Shown here: positions 17,550 to 27,888 of the stretch, piece after piece
Layout of the letters: every line of letters starts with the position of its first letter
Numbering within the stretch: the stretch's first letter is position 1
NCBI GenBank assembly: GCA_016214125.1
Contig: JACRPC010000011.1
Location: forward strand, 114,988-178,987
Direction of reading: 5' to 3'
DNA from: Rhodospirillales bacterium
GTDB lineage: Bacteria > Pseudomonadota > Alphaproteobacteria > Rhodospirillales > WMHbin7
DNA: 64,000 nucleotides
The notes under the pieces: generated by a model
Told to the model about the DNA's origin: nothing
Database searches by the model: none
What the model saw: only the letters and a program-made list of their open reading frames with translations
Made by a program: the position numbers and the translations under genes

Positions 17550-17722
17550 TCGGCCGCATCCTAACATCGGAAGCGCATCGTCCGACAAGGGGGTTTCGTC
17601 TCAGACTCGGTCGATGGGCAAGATATTCGGCGGCAAGGCCGCCGCGCCGCCCGTGCGGCGAAAGCCAAGCGAGCGGAGGCGAGCGCCCGGCGATTGAGGG
17701 CATAAGGAAAGGGGTTTCGTCC

Positions 17723-18718
17723 ATGGCCGATTTGGAACTGACCGGCGCCTTCGGCGATTACGATCACCTCCGCGATCTGGCGCTGGGCCGGGTGCGGCCG
17801 AACGGCATCGCGCTGCGCGTGCTCAATTTCAACGTCGAGGAAATCTTCTTCCGCTTCCACGATCGGGGCGAATGGGAGGTTTCGGAACTGTCGATGGGCA
17901 TGTATTGCTCGGCCCGCTCGCGCAGCGACGACCGCTTCATCGCGCTGCCGGTCTTTCCCTCGCGGGTCTTCCGCCATTCGGCCTTTTATGTGCGGGCCGA
18001 CGGCCCGATCCAGCGCCCTGAGGATTTGGCCGGCCGCACGGTGGGCGTGCCGCAATGGTCGCAGACCGCCACCATCTACGCCCGCGGCTTCTTAAGCGAC
18101 ACGGTGGGGATCACCTTGGCCTCGATCCGCTGGGTGCAGGCCGGCGTCAACGATCCCGGCCGCGACGAGCCCTCGACCTTGAAGCTGCCCGCCGGCATCG
18201 AACTGGTCTCGATGCCCGATTGCAGCTTGAACGATCTTCTGCTCGATGGACGGATCGATGCGCTCATCAGCGCCCGCCCGCCCAAGGCCTTCACGGCCGG
18301 CGATCCGCGCCTTGTGCGCCTCTTTCCCGATTATCCGGCGGCCGAGGCCGCCTATTTCGCCAAGACCGGCATTTTCCCGATCATGCACACGGTGGCGATC
18401 CGCCGCGACATCTACGAGGCCAACCGCTGGATCGCCCGCAATCTCTATCTCGCTTTCGAGGAGGCCAAGGCGCGCAGCCTGGCACGGCTTGGCGATCTCA
18501 CGGCGGCCCATGTGCCGCTGCCCTGGGGCGTCGATCTGTTCGAACGCGCCGAACGAAGCGTCTTCAAGGGCGGACCGTTCTGGCCCTATGGGCTCGCGCC
18601 CAACCGGGTGACGCTGGAAGCCTTCCTGCGCTTCGCCCACGAGCAGGGCGTCTGCCACCGCCGCCTGGCGCCCGAGGAGCTGTTCGCCCCCGAGGCGCTG
18701 GCGGAGATCAGGGTGTGA
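17723..18718 (+). CDS. 4,5-dihydroxyphthalate decarboxylase-like / periplasmic-binding-fold protein
   Basis: 331 residues from ATG 17723 (AAGGAAAGGGG upstream). The pattern LALGRVRPNGIAL, VEEIFFRF, FPSRVFRHSAFYV, GIFPIMHTVAIRRD is that of the 4,5-dihydroxyphthalate decarboxylase family (Pht5). These enzymes have a periplasmic-binding-protein fold but no signal peptide, and this protein also lacks one. The family decarboxylates ring ortho-dihydroxy acids in phthalate catabolism, but many members are uncharacterised. Lying next to the IclR/Mo-enzyme cluster, it supports an aromatic-acid theme. The reaction here is unproven. Confidence 0.75.
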   Translation: MADLELTGAFGDYDHLRDLALGRVRPNGIALRVLNFNVEEIFFRFHDRGEWEVSELSMGMYCSARSRSDDRFIALPVFPSRVFRHSAFYVRADGPIQRPEDLAGRTVGVPQWSQTATIYARGFLSDTVGITLASIRWVQAGVNDPGRDEPSTLKLPAGIELVSMPDCSLNDLLLDGRIDALISARPPKAFTAGDPRLVRLFPDYPAAEAAYFAKTGIFPIMHTVAIRRDIYEANRWIARNLYLAFEEAKARSLARLGDLTAAHVPLPWGVDLFERAERSVFKGGPFWPYGLAPNRVTLEAFLRFAHEQGVCHRRLAPEELFAPEALAEIRV

Positions 18719-18722
18719 AGGG

Positions 18723-19355
18723 CTAGCGGAACTGGTCGTCGCGCTTCATCTGGCGGAAGAAATGGCCGAAGATGGCGCCGGCCGCCAGAAGCACCACCAG
18801 AGCCTTCAGAAGGAACAGGGCGGTGATCTCGCCGCCCAAGGCGCCATAAATCACCCGGATCATCACCGCGCACAGAACGAGGGCGGTGGCGAACAGGGCC
18901 AGATGCGCCACCCATTTGCGCGGCCGGGAATGGCGCCGGGTCGGATTGGCGATCAGGCCCTTTTCGATGGTGTAGGCGGCGAAAGCGTAAAGGGGCACGA
19001 ACACCACCAGCACCGAAACGTTCATCCGGATGCCTTTGAGGAAGGCCGCCATGCCGCCGGTCTTGCGCGCCGGCTCGAGAAAATGGTCGATGGCGTCGAA
19101 CAGGATGTCGATGCCGTTGAGGACGACCGCCATCATCGCGGTGAAGAGCAGAAGATGGATAAACATGTCCCAGGCCGTCGCGTAGGGCCTGGGCACCGGC
19201 ACCGGTATGGGGAAATTCACCTGGGCGAAGGCGCCCAGCGCGTTCTTGATGTCGGACTCGCCCCAGCCGGCTTGGCGGAGCGCGGCGGCCGTTTCGTCGC
19301 GGCCAAGGCCCTTGGCCAACGCCGCCTGGACGAAATCCTTCAATTCCGCGCTCAC
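18723..19355 (-). CDS. DUF5671-type membrane protein
   Basis: 210 residues. The N-terminal helical motif (FVQAALAKGLGRDETAAALRQAGWGESDI) is of the DUF5671 type and precedes four or five hydrophobic helices. The function is unknown. It is the last gene on the minus strand after leuB, 49 bases beyond it, and its stop is 4 bases from the convergent decarboxylase-like gene. The N-terminal module resembles a UBA-like fold. Confidence 0.75.
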   Translation of the reverse strand: MSAELKDFVQAALAKGLGRDETAAALRQAGWGESDIKNALGAFAQVNFPIPVPVPRPYATAWDMFIHLLLFTAMMAVVLNGIDILFDAIDHFLEPARKTGGMAAFLKGIRMNVSVLVVFVPLYAFAAYTIEKGLIANPTRRHSRPRKWVAHLALFATALVLCAVMIRVIYGALGGEITALFLLKALVVLLAAGAIFGHFFRQMKRDDQFR

Positions 19356-19404
19356 GCCGCTTTCTCCCCCGCTGGCAAGCCAACCGGTCGGGCCAGGCCG
19401 CCCC

Positions 19405-20517
<1,113 letters not shown>

Positions 20518-20530
20518 GGCAACGTCTCCT

Positions 20531-21154
20531 TCAGCGCAGGGCGGCGGGTACCAGCCAGGGCGATTCCTGGGCGCGGCGGGCTTCGAAGGCGCCGATCGTC
20601 TCGGCCTTCACCAGCGTCAGCCCAATGTCGTCGAGCCCGTTCAGCAGGCAATGCTTGCGGAAGGGATCGATCTCGAAGCGGATGGTGCCGCCGTCCGGGC
20701 CCTTGATCTCCTGCTTCTCGAGATCGACGGTGACGGTGGCGTTGGCGCCGCGTTGGGCGTCGTCCATCAGCTTGTCGACTTCGGTCTGCGGCAGCTTGAT
20801 CGGCAGCACGCCGTTCTTGAAGCAGTTGTTGTAGAAGATGTCGGCGAAGCTGGGCGCGATGACGCAGCGGATGCCGAAATCGAGGATCGCCCAGGGCGCG
20901 TGCTCGCGCGAGCTGCCGCAGCCGAAATTCTCGCCCGCCACCAAGATGGTGGCATTTCGGTAGGGCGCCTTGTTCAGAACGAAATCGGGCTTCTCGCCGC
21001 CCTTGGCGTCGTAGCGCATTTCGAAGAACAGGCTCTTGCCCAGGCCGGTGCGCTGGATGGTCTTCAGGAACTGCTTGGGAATGATCATGTCGGTGTCGAC
21101 ATTGATCATCGGCAGCGGCGCCGCGACGCCGGTCAATTGGGTGAATTTCTTCAT
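20531..21154 (-). CDS. leuD: 3-isopropylmalate dehydratase small subunit
   Basis: 207 residues. It carries the swivel-domain pattern of Leu[16 protein letters not shown], then [17 protein letters not shown]. It pairs with LeuC to isomerise 2- to 3-isopropylmalate. The gene is 15 bases downstream of leuC. Confidence 0.97.
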   Translation of the reverse strand: MKKFTQLTGVAAPLPMINVDTDMIIPKQFLKTIQRTGLGKSLFFEMRYDAKGGEKPDFVLNKAPYRNATILVAGENFGCGSSREHAPWAILDFGIRCVIAPSFADIFYNNCFKNGVLPIKLPQTEVDKLMDDAQRGANATVTVDLEKQEIKGPDGGTIRFEIDPFRKHCLLNGLDDIGLTLVKAETIGAFEARRAQESPWLVPAALR

Positions 21155-21169
21155 GGCGGGCGCTCCGGG

Positions 21170-22573
21170 TTAAAGCTTGCGCACGTCGGTCAGATGGCCG
21201 GCGATGGCGGCAGCGGCGGCCATGGCCGGGCTCACCAGATGGGTGCGGCCCTCGCGGCCCTGGCGGCCCTCGAAATTGCGGTTCGAGGTCGAGGCGCAAC
21301 GCTCCTTGGGCGCCAGCCGGTCGGCGTTCATCGCCAGGCACATCGAGCAACCGGCGTCGCGCCATTCGAAGCCGGCATCGAGAAAGATCTTGTCCAGCCC
21401 CTCGGCCTCGGCCTGTTCCTTGACCAGGCCGGAGCCCGGCACCACCAAGGCGTTGACGCTTTTCGCCACCTTGCGGCCCTTGGCGATGGCGGCGGCGGCG
21501 CGCAGATCCTCGATGCGGCCGTTGGTGCAGGACCCGATGAACACCCGGTCGATGGCGACGTCCTCGAGCGGCGTGCCGGCGGCGAGGCCCATATAGGCCA
21601 GCGACCGCTCCATTGCCTTGCGCTTGGCCTCGTCCTTTTCCGATTTGGGATCGGGAACGCGCGCCGTGATCGGCACCACATCCTCGGGGCTGGTGCCCCA
21701 GGTGACCATCGGCACCACCTCGGCGGCGTCGAAACGGTGCTCGGCGTCGTATTTGGCGCCGGTGTCCGATTTCAGCGTCTTCCAATAGGAAACGGCGGCC
21801 TCGAAGGCGGCGCCCTTGGGCGCCATCGGCCGGCCCTTGACGTAGTCGAAGGTGGTTTCGTCGGGCGCCACCAGACCCGAGCGCGCCCCGGCCTCGATGG
21901 TCATGTTGCACAGCGTCATCCGCCCTTCCATCGACAGGGCCTTGATCGCTCGTCCGGTGTATTCGACGGCGTAGCCGGTGCCGCCCGCGGTGCCGATGCG
22001 GCCGATGATGTAGAGCGCCAGATCCTTGGCGGTGATGCCGGGCGCCAGATCGCCATCGACCTGGATGCGCATGGTCTTGGCCGGGCGCTGCAAGAGCGTC
22101 TGGGTGGCCAGCACATGCTCGACTTCCGAGGTGCCGATGCCGAAGGCCAGGGCGCCGAAGGCGCCGTGGGTGGCGGTGTGGGAATCGCCGCAGACGATGG
22201 TGGTGCCGGGCAAGGTGAAGCCCTGCTCGGGGCCGATGATGTGCACCACGCCCTGGCGGATGTCGGCCATGCCGAAATAAGGCAGGGCGAAATCGCGGGC
22301 GTTCTTGTCCAGGGTCTCGATCTGGATGCGGCTTTCGTCATCGGCGATGCGTTGGCCGCGATCCTTGGTGGGCACGTTGTGATCGGCCACCGCCAGGGTC
22401 AGATCGGGCCGGCGCACCGTGCGGCCGGCCAGGCGCAGCCCCTCGAAGGCCTGCGGGCTGGTCACTTCGTGAACGAGATGGCGGTCGATGTAGAGGAGGC
22501 AGGTGCCGTCCTCCTGAACCTCGACGACATGGGCGTCCCAGATCTTCTCGAACAGCGTGCGCGGCTTGGCCAT
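21170..22573 (-). CDS. leuC: 3-isopropylmalate dehydratase large subunit
   Basis: 467 residues, aconitase-type. Cluster ligands are visible in the first Cys region [13 protein letters not shown] and in the pair GCSMCLAMN near the C-terminus. The active-site region [18 protein letters not shown] is intact. It is the first leu gene after rplS, with a 46-base gap, so read-through from the ribosomal operon is possible. No leader peptide or T-box was found in that gap. Confidence 0.97.
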   Translation of the reverse strand: MAKPRTLFEKIWDAHVVEVQEDGTCLLYIDRHLVHEVTSPQAFEGLRLAGRTVRRPDLTLAVADHNVPTKDRGQRIADDESRIQIETLDKNARDFALPYFGMADIRQGVVHIIGPEQGFTLPGTTIVCGDSHTATHGAFGALAFGIGTSEVEHVLATQTLLQRPAKTMRIQVDGDLAPGITAKDLALYIIGRIGTAGGTGYAVEYTGRAIKALSMEGRMTLCNMTIEAGARSGLVAPDETTFDYVKGRPMAPKGAAFEAAVSYWKTLKSDTGAKYDAEHRFDAAEVVPMVTWGTSPEDVVPITARVPDPKSEKDEAKRKAMERSLAYMGLAAGTPLEDVAIDRVFIGSCTNGRIEDLRAAAAIAKGRKVAKSVNALVVPGSGLVKEQAEAEGLDKIFLDAGFEWRDAGCSMCLAMNADRLAPKERCASTSNRNFEGRQGREGRTHLVSPAMAAAAAIAGHLTDVRKL

Positions 22574-22619
22574 GATCCCGATCCGCTTGCGGTTAAGGGT
22601 GGGCGGTTAGGGGTGACGG

Positions 22620-23051
22620 CTAGGCTTTGGCTTCCGACGGCGCCGGCGCCAGGACCTCGGCCTCCGGGGTCGCGTCGGGCTTTTGCACCCACGAGCCCTG
22701 AGCCTCGGCGATGCGGGCGGCCTTGCCGCGCCGGTCGCGCAGGTAATAGAGCTTGGCGCGGCGGACGTCGCCGCGGCGCACCACCTCGATCGAGGCGATG
22801 GCGGGCGAGTAGAGCGGGAAGACGCGCTCGACGCCCTCGCCGTAAGAAATCTTGCGCACGGTGAAGGAGGAATTGAGGCCGCTGTTCTTGCGGGCGATGC
22901 AGACGCCCTCATAGGCCTGCACGCGGGTGCGCTCGCCTTCCACCACCTTGACGTTGACCTTGAGCGTGTCGCCGGCGCGGAAGGTGGGCACGGCGCGCTC
23001 GGCGGTCAGCTTGGCGATCTGGCTCTTTTCGAATTCGGCAATGATGTTCAT
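22620..23051 (-). CDS. rplS: 50S ribosomal protein L19
   Basis: 143 residues, with the L19 core [20 protein letters not shown] and the basic [21 protein letters not shown] roughly 25-residue acidic/alanine tail (from [11 protein letters not shown]) extends beyond typical L19. It lies 6 bases after trmD in the conserved rpsP-rimM-trmD-rplS order. Confidence 0.97.
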   Translation of the reverse strand: MNIIAEFEKSQIAKLTAERAVPTFRAGDTLKVNVKVVEGERTRVQAYEGVCIARKNSGLNSSFTVRKISYGEGVERVFPLYSPAIASIEVVRRGDVRRAKLYYLRDRRGKAARIAEAQGSWVQKPDATPEAEVLAPAPSEAKA

Positions 23052-23057
23052 GACACG

Positions 23058-23762
23058 TCAGTCCTCTTCCTCGGTTTGGCTGGCGAAGGCCCGCCACAGA
23101 TCGGGGCGGCGTTCCCTCGTCGTCTCTTGGGCCTTTGCGAACCGCCAGGCCCGGATGCGCTCGTGGTGACCGGAGAGCAGAACCTCCGGCACCGCCCGGT
23201 CGCGCCACAGCGGCGGCCGGGTGTAGTGGGGATATTCCAGCAATCCCCGCTCGAAACTCTCCTCCTCCAGCGAGGCCTCGCTGCCCAAGACGCCGGGCAA
23301 CAGGCGCACGCAGGCATCGATCAGCGCCAGGGCCGCCGGCTCGCCGCCCGACAGCACGAAGTCGCCCAGCGACAGCTCCACCGCTTGGTGGGCGTCGAGC
23401 ACCCGCTGGTCGACGCCCTCGTAGCGGCCGCAGAGCACCCGCATCCCCGCTCCGCCGGCCAAGTCTTTCACCCTTTGTTGGGTGAGCGGCCAGCCGCGCG
23501 GGGTGAGGTAGACCAGCGGCCCAGGGCCGGCGGCGCCCGAAAGGGCGGCGTCGATGACGTCGGGCCGCATCACCATTCCGGCCCCGCCCCCGAACGGGGT
23601 GTCGTCGACGGTGCGGTGTTTATCGCAGGCGAAAGCCCGGATGTCCACCGTTTCCAGAGCCCACACGCCCTCGGCCAAGGCCTTGCCGGCCAGCGAGTGG
23701 CCCAGGGGTCCCGGGAACATGCCGGGAAACAGGGTGTAGACCGTCGCCCGCCAACCGCTCAA
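23058..23762 (-). CDS. trmD: tRNA (guanine37-N1)-methyltransferase
   Basis: 234 residues starting at TTG 23762, which overlaps the rimM stop (CGTTGA). Homologues begin with xWRATVxTLFPxMFPG, and here the protein begins [18 protein letters not shown]. Knot motifs [18 protein letters not shown] and [17 protein letters not shown] are present. It methylates N1 of G37 in tRNAs using SAM. A longer frame to 23804 runs through rimM and adds basic residues that TrmD lacks, so it was rejected. Confidence 0.93.
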   Translation of the reverse strand: MSGWRATVYTLFPGMFPGPLGHSLAGKALAEGVWALETVDIRAFACDKHRTVDDTPFGGGAGMVMRPDVIDAALSGAAGPGPLVYLTPRGWPLTQQRVKDLAGGAGMRVLCGRYEGVDQRVLDAHQAVELSLGDFVLSGGEPAALALIDACVRLLPGVLGSEASLEEESFERGLLEYPHYTRPPLWRDRAVPEVLLSGHHERIRAWRFAKAQETTRERRPDLWRAFASQTEEED

Positions 23763-24280
23763 CGCGCCTCGTCCTCCTCTTTTCCGTTCTCGACCAACAC
23801 CCAAGCGGGCATCCGGATCACCATCCGCCCCTGGGAAATCTCCACCAAGGGCACTACCGCTTTGGTGAAGGGCAGATACTCCTCGGCCCCCGAGTCCAGC
23901 TTAAGCCGGAGCAGATCGCCGGCGCCGAAATTCTCGACCGCCGCCACCCGGCCCAACGCCTGGCCCGCCTCGTCCTCGACCCTAAGGCCGATCAGATCGG
24001 CCTGGTAGAAACTGTCCTCGTCCTCGGGCGGCGGCAAGGCGCTTCGGGCGACATAGAGCTTGGTCCCCCGCAGCGCCAGCGCGGCATCACGATCGGCGAC
24101 GCCCGAGAGGCTGGCCAGCACATTGCCCCGGCTTTGGCCCTTGACCGCGACCACGAAGCGCCGCCCCCCTTCGTCGACCAGGGGGCCGTAGGCGGCCAGA
24201 TCGGCGGGCCGGGCGGTGTGGCTGCGGATGCGCACCAGGCCTTTGACGCCCTGAACGCCCACCACCTCGCCCAAGAGCAC
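23759..24280 (-). CDS. rimM: 16S rRNA-processing protein RimM
   Basis: 173 residues from GTG 24280, with the N-terminal barrel segment [17 protein letters not shown] and a C-terminal PRC-barrel ([13 protein letters not shown]). It helps mature the 30S head and binds S19. It is the second gene of the rpsP operon and its stop overlaps the trmD TTG. The N-terminus is slightly shorter than usual, and the frame stays open upstream into rpsP. Confidence 0.93.
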   Translation of the reverse strand: MLLGEVVGVQGVKGLVRIRSHTARPADLAAYGPLVDEGGRRFVVAVKGQSRGNVLASLSGVADRDAALALRGTKLYVARSALPPPEDEDSFYQADLIGLRVEDEAGQALGRVAAVENFGAGDLLRLKLDSGAEEYLPFTKAVVPLVEISQGRMVIRMPAWVLVENGKEEDEAR

Positions 24281-24302
24281 CAGGCCTTGGTCGGGCAGGG
24301 TC

Positions 24303-24671
24303 TCAGCCAGCGGCGGGCGCCTCGGCGGCCTTGGCCTCGGCTTGGGCCGCCTGCTTCAGGCGCTCCTGCGCCTTGGCCTTGGGCTGGTTCTTCTTGGTCT
24401 GGCTGGGGATGGCGGGCTTGGCCATCAGACCGCGCTCCGAGAACATGCGGGCCAGCCGATCGGTGGCCAGCGCGCCCTTGGAGAGCCAGTATTTGATGCG
24501 CTCTTCCTGGATGACCAGCCGCTCGGCATGGTCCTTGGGCAGGATCGGGTTGTAGGTGCCCAGCTTCTCCTGGAAGCGGCCGTCGCGCGGGCTGCGGGTG
24601 TCGGCCAGCACGATGCGGTAGAAGGGGCGCTTCTTGGCGCCGGCGCGGGCGAGGCGGATTTTCAACGACAT
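24303..24671 (-). CDS. rpsP: 30S ribosomal protein S16
   Basis: 122 residues beginning [20 protein letters not shown], the S16 signature. A lysine/alanine-rich tail of about 40 residues follows the core, as in many alphaproteobacteria. It is 39 bases downstream of ffh. Confidence 0.97.
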   Translation of the reverse strand: MSLKIRLARAGAKKRPFYRIVLADTRSPRDGRFQEKLGTYNPILPKDHAERLVIQEERIKYWLSKGALATDRLARMFSERGLMAKPAIPSQTKKNQPKAKAQERLKQAAQAEAKAAEAPAAG

Positions 24672-24710
24672 GCTTGGGATGTTCCTTTCGTTGCGATCGG
24701 GGAATTGGGT

Positions 24711-26072
24711 TCAGGGATGAGGGTTCTTGCCAAAGAGAGCGCCCAGGCCATGACGCATCAGGCCCTTCTGCCCCAGCTTGCCCATCTGCTTCATCATGCC
24801 GGCCATCTGCTGGTGCTGTTTGAGCAGCCGGTTGACGTCTTGCACCGAGGTGCCCGAGCCCCTAGCGATGCGCTGCTTGCGCGAAGCCTTGATGAGATCG
24901 GGGTTGCGCCGCTCCTTGGGCGTCATCGACAGAATGATCGCCTCCTGGCGGGAAATCTGCCTGTCGTCGATCTTGGCGCTGGCCAGCTTGTCCTTGATCT
25001 TGCCCATGCCGGGCAGCATGCCCAGGATGCCGTCGAGATCGCCCATCTTCTTCATCTGGCGCAACTGGCCGGCCAGATCGTCGAGATCGAACTTGCCCTT
25101 CATCACCTTGGCGGCAAGCTTTTCGGCCTCGTCCTTTTCGATGATCTGGGCGGCCTTCTCGACCAGCCCGACCACGTCGCCCATGCCCAAGATGCGCCCG
25201 GCGATGCGGTCGGGGTGGAAGGGCTCCAGCGCGTCGAGCTTCTCGCCCTGGCCCAAGAACTTGATCGGCCGGCCGGTGACGGCGCGCATGGAGAGCGCCG
25301 CGCCGCCACGGGCGTCGCCATCGACCCGGGTCAGGATCAGGCCGGTGATGCCGATCTGGCCGTGGAAGGCCTGGGCCAGCGTCACCGCGTCCTGGCCGGT
25401 CATGGCGTCGGCGACCAGGAGCGTCTCGGTCGGCTTGGCGATGTCACGAACCTGGGCGATCTCGTCCATCAGCGCCTGATCGATGTGCAGACGCCCGGCG
25501 GTGTCGAGGATCACCACATCGAAGCCCTCGCGCCGCCCGGCATCAAGGGCGCGCGCCGCGATGGCTTGCGGCTTTTCGCCGGCGACGATCGGCAGGGTGG
25601 CGATCTCGGCCTGGCGACCCAGAATCGCCAATTGCTCCTGGGCGGCGGGGCGATAGATGTCGAGCGAGGCCAGCAGCACTTTCTTCTTGTAAAGCTTGGT
25701 CAGACGCAGACCCAGCTTGGCCGAGCTGGTGGTCTTGCCCGAACCTTGCAGGCCGAGCATCAGGATCACCACCGGCGGCGTCGCCGCCAGATCGATCTCG
25801 ACCCCTTGCGACCCCAGCGTCTCCACCAGATGATCGTGAACGATCTTCACCACCATCTGGGCCGGGGTGACCGAACGGATCACCTCCTGGCCGATGGCGC
25901 GTTCCTTGACCTTGGCGATGAAATCCTTGACCACCGGCAGGGCGACGTCGGCCTCGAGCAACGCGACGCGCACGGCGCGCATTGCCTCGTTGACGTCCTC
26001 TTCGGTAAGCGCCGCCTTGCGCTTCAGGCGCTCGAAGACGTCCGAGAGTTTGCCGCTTAAGGCCTCGAACAC
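24711..26072 (-). CDS. ffh: Signal recognition particle protein Ffh
   Basis: 453 residues from GTG 26072; the residues VFEALSGKLSDVFERLKRK match the usual Ffh N-terminus. NG domain: GLQGSGKTTSSAKL (P loop), DTAGRLHIDQ, and TRVDGDARGGAAL. The methionine-rich M domain is at the end (GMMKQMGKLGQKGLM). It targets membrane proteins with 4.5S RNA and FtsY. AAAGGAC lies about 15 bases upstream. The frame continues upstream to 26228 but that part lacks similarity and a ribosome site. Confidence 0.95.
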   Translation of the reverse strand: MFEALSGKLSDVFERLKRKAALTEEDVNEAMRAVRVALLEADVALPVVKDFIAKVKERAIGQEVIRSVTPAQMVVKIVHDHLVETLGSQGVEIDLAATPPVVILMLGLQGSGKTTSSAKLGLRLTKLYKKKVLLASLDIYRPAAQEQLAILGRQAEIATLPIVAGEKPQAIAARALDAGRREGFDVVILDTAGRLHIDQALMDEIAQVRDIAKPTETLLVADAMTGQDAVTLAQAFHGQIGITGLILTRVDGDARGGAALSMRAVTGRPIKFLGQGEKLDALEPFHPDRIAGRILGMGDVVGLVEKAAQIIEKDEAEKLAAKVMKGKFDLDDLAGQLRQMKKMGDLDGILGMLPGMGKIKDKLASAKIDDRQISRQEAIILSMTPKERRNPDLIKASRKQRIARGSGTSVQDVNRLLKQHQQMAGMMKQMGKLGQKGLMRHGLGALFGKNPHP

Positions 26073-26330
26073 GGGGTCGGATGTCCTTTCACTCGGTCGA
26101 ATGTGGGCCGTTCGGATCGCGCTTCCGTCGCTCTCCTGGCGCCATCGAACCCCCAAAAGCGGTTGCGCGCCGGCGAGCGAACCCTCGCGGACCGGCGGAC
26201 CCCCAACGGGAGCAATGGGACAGGACATCCCGGAAACGCGCGATTTCTAGGCCAAAGCTAACGGGGCGTCAAGAGGGGGGGATATACCTGCCCAACACCC
26301 CAGAACGATGTGGTTACAATCACCGCCTAA

Positions 26331-27113
26331 TTAACGTGCTTGGGCACTCTGGCGGGTTAGCCACGTTTCAACTAGAAAAGTTGCCATAGTGCCAGCAAGA
26401 TTTACCGCAAGCGCGGCATGCCGCGGAGCAGGTCTTACCGGATTTCGGCCTTGCCCATGGGCATCGCTAATTCGGTTTCGGAGCGTTCCAAGATTTTGGA
26501 CGACGGTGTGACATCCTCCGAGTATTGCTCTAAATGCATCTTCCGTATGTTGGGAAGGGGCAAGGCTAAGGATCCTTGAGGTTCTCCCATACAAATTCGG
26601 GAGATCATCGCTTGGCCCGTAGGTTTCACCGGCATCATCCAGGATTCGCATGCAGACGGTTTCTAAAAGTGTCCGCGCTGCCGTGATCGCTCCTTCGGGG
26701 TCCACATTGCGTCTGTTCAAAGCTCTTTCCCACGCCCGATGAACTCCATCAGGGTCAAAAGATAGCAGCGCTTCTGAAATGCTTGTGTCTGCCGGGGCCG
26801 AGTTGCGCCCTTCCAAGTGATCAAGAAGTGGTCGGAAGGCATTGTCGATGTGACTTCGACGAGCCGCCCATGACCCGGTTCCCGACGCCACCTGCTTCAA
26901 AAATGACCATAATTGATTTTGGTCTCGGCAAGTACGGATGAATTCCGGGAGCAGAAGGCGAGTCGTATCCTGCATAAATTCGGAGCGCAATTGCGCGTAA
27001 ACACTATCGTCGATGTTCCCATTTTGGGCCAAAGACATAAGCATATTCTGGAGCATCATGGCACGCTCCAGGGGAGTATCGGGGAGTTCTTGATGGCCTA
27101 AGTTCAAAGGCAT
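26331..27113 (-). CDS. Abortive-infection family protein (Abi C-terminal domain)
   Basis: 260 residues from ATG 27113. The C-terminal half (about 150-260) matches the abortive-infection C-terminus domain (Abi_C): EGAITAARTLLETVC, DDLPNLYGRTSRIL, LAPSQHTEDAFRAILGG, LRNRISDAHGQG, and a final LAVNLAGTMATFLVETW. Such proteins sit in phage-defence loci, but their biochemistry is poorly known. The gene is clearly lower in GC than its neighbours, implying transfer. It lies just behind a toxin-antitoxin pair. A GTG overlapping the antitoxin stop (GTGA near 27170) is an alternative, translationally coupled start. Confidence 0.82.
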   Translation of the reverse strand: MPLNLGHQELPDTPLERAMMLQNMLMSLAQNGNIDDSVYAQLRSEFMQDTTRLLLPEFIRTCRDQNQLWSFLKQVASGTGSWAARRSHIDNAFRPLLDHLEGRNSAPADTSISEALLSFDPDGVHRAWERALNRRNVDPEGAITAARTLLETVCMRILDDAGETYGPSDDLPNLYGRTSRILSLAPSQHTEDAFRAILGGCHTVVQNLGTLRNRISDAHGQGRNPVRPAPRHAALAVNLAGTMATFLVETWLTRQSAQAR

Positions 27114-27166
27114 GTTATCTGCGTCCAGTAACTCAAGAATCCGGTGACGATTAAGAATCCCCCCCC

Positions 27167-27514
27167 TCACGCCGCCAGGGCGCGGCGCACGGCTTCGGGC
27201 TCGCGGGCGATGATGGTCAGCAGCGCCCGCGCCATCGCATCGGGTTCGTGGCGGCCCTGCTCCCAATCTTGAAGGGTGCGCCGGTTGATGCCGAAGCGGG
27301 CGGCGAATTCGGCCTGGCTAAGACCCGTTCCTTGGCGAACGCGGCGCACGTCGATCGCATCGGGCACCCGGGCTACCACCGGCAAGGCTTTGGTGCCCCA
27401 CACATCGGCCAGCACCTCCTTGAGCGCCTGTTCCAAGCGCCGCCCCGCCGGCGTCCGCCCCAACGGCTTTTCTTGCGTCCGCTTGGTCTTGGCCGTTTTG
27501 GCTGGCGTGGTCAT
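27167..27514 (-). CDS. HTH antitoxin (HigA/NadS-like) of type II toxin-antitoxin pair
   Basis: 115 residues. The C-terminal XRE-type HTH has GLSQAEFAARFGINRRTLQDWEQGRHEPD, typical of NadS/HigA antitoxins that bind their own promoter. The basic N-terminus is probably flexible. Its ATG overlaps the toxin stop (ATGA, 27511-27514), and the order is toxin first, as in higBA. Downstream is the Abi gene. Confidence 0.85.
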   Translation of the reverse strand: MTTPAKTAKTKRTQEKPLGRTPAGRRLEQALKEVLADVWGTKALPVVARVPDAIDVRRVRQGTGLSQAEFAARFGINRRTLQDWEQGRHEPDAMARALLTIIAREPEAVRRALAA

Positions 27515-27846
27515 GTCGGGCTCTCCTCGTCCTTAATGGCGGCCACCACCCGCCGAATGGCTTTCACATCGTCGGGGCTCAGATCGGCCTGCTCGCGTTT
27601 GGCATAGATGTCGAGCAACCAAATGGTTTCGCGGTGGCCTAGGTAAAGGTGAATCACCCGAACGCCGCCGCGCTTGCCCTGGCCGGCCAAGCCCCAGCGA
27701 AGCTTCCGCACCCCGCCGGTCCCGGCCACGATGTCGCCCGCCTCGGGGTTGGCGGCCACGAAATCGTGCAGGGCGTCAAGCGCCGCCGCATCGAGCAGGC
27801 GCTTGGCCCGCTTGAGATAGGTTCGGGTCGCCTTCAGCCGGCGCAT
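27511..27846 (-). CDS. RelE/HigB-type toxin
   Basis: 111 residues from ATG 27846 (a TTG 6 bases upstream is in frame but less likely). The pattern GGVRKLRWGLAGQGKRGGVRVIH followed by IWLLDIYAKREQADLSPDDVK is that of RelE-like toxins (DUF1044/HigB-2 branch), ribosome-dependent mRNA interferases. It forms a unit with the antitoxin, whose start overlaps its stop. Confidence 0.85.
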   Translation of the reverse strand: MRRLKATRTYLKRAKRLLDAAALDALHDFVAANPEAGDIVAGTGGVRKLRWGLAGQGKRGGVRVIHLYLGHRETIWLLDIYAKREQADLSPDDVKAIRRVVAAIKDEESPT

Positions 27847-27851
27847 GACCA

Positions 27852-27874
27852 ACTATACGGGTAACGCGTACAGT
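27852..27874. promoter_or_regulatory. Inverted repeat upstream of the toxin-antitoxin unit (candidate autorepression site)
   Basis: ACTATACG (27852-27859), 7-base spacer, CGTACAGT (27867-27874): arms with one mismatch, ending 6 bases from the toxin ATG. The position suits an operator for the HTH antitoxin. It also stands in a short AT-rich stretch that could hold the promoter. Confidence 0.5.
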
Positions 27875-27888
27875 CCGTCAAGCCCCCC

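Noticed and set aside
17505..17588. Longer start for the alpha/beta-hydrolase (ATG near 17588)
   Set aside because: It would translate a perfect 17-bp tandem repeat into a Gly/Gln-rich leader and has no ribosome site. ATG 17504 begins at the conserved region.
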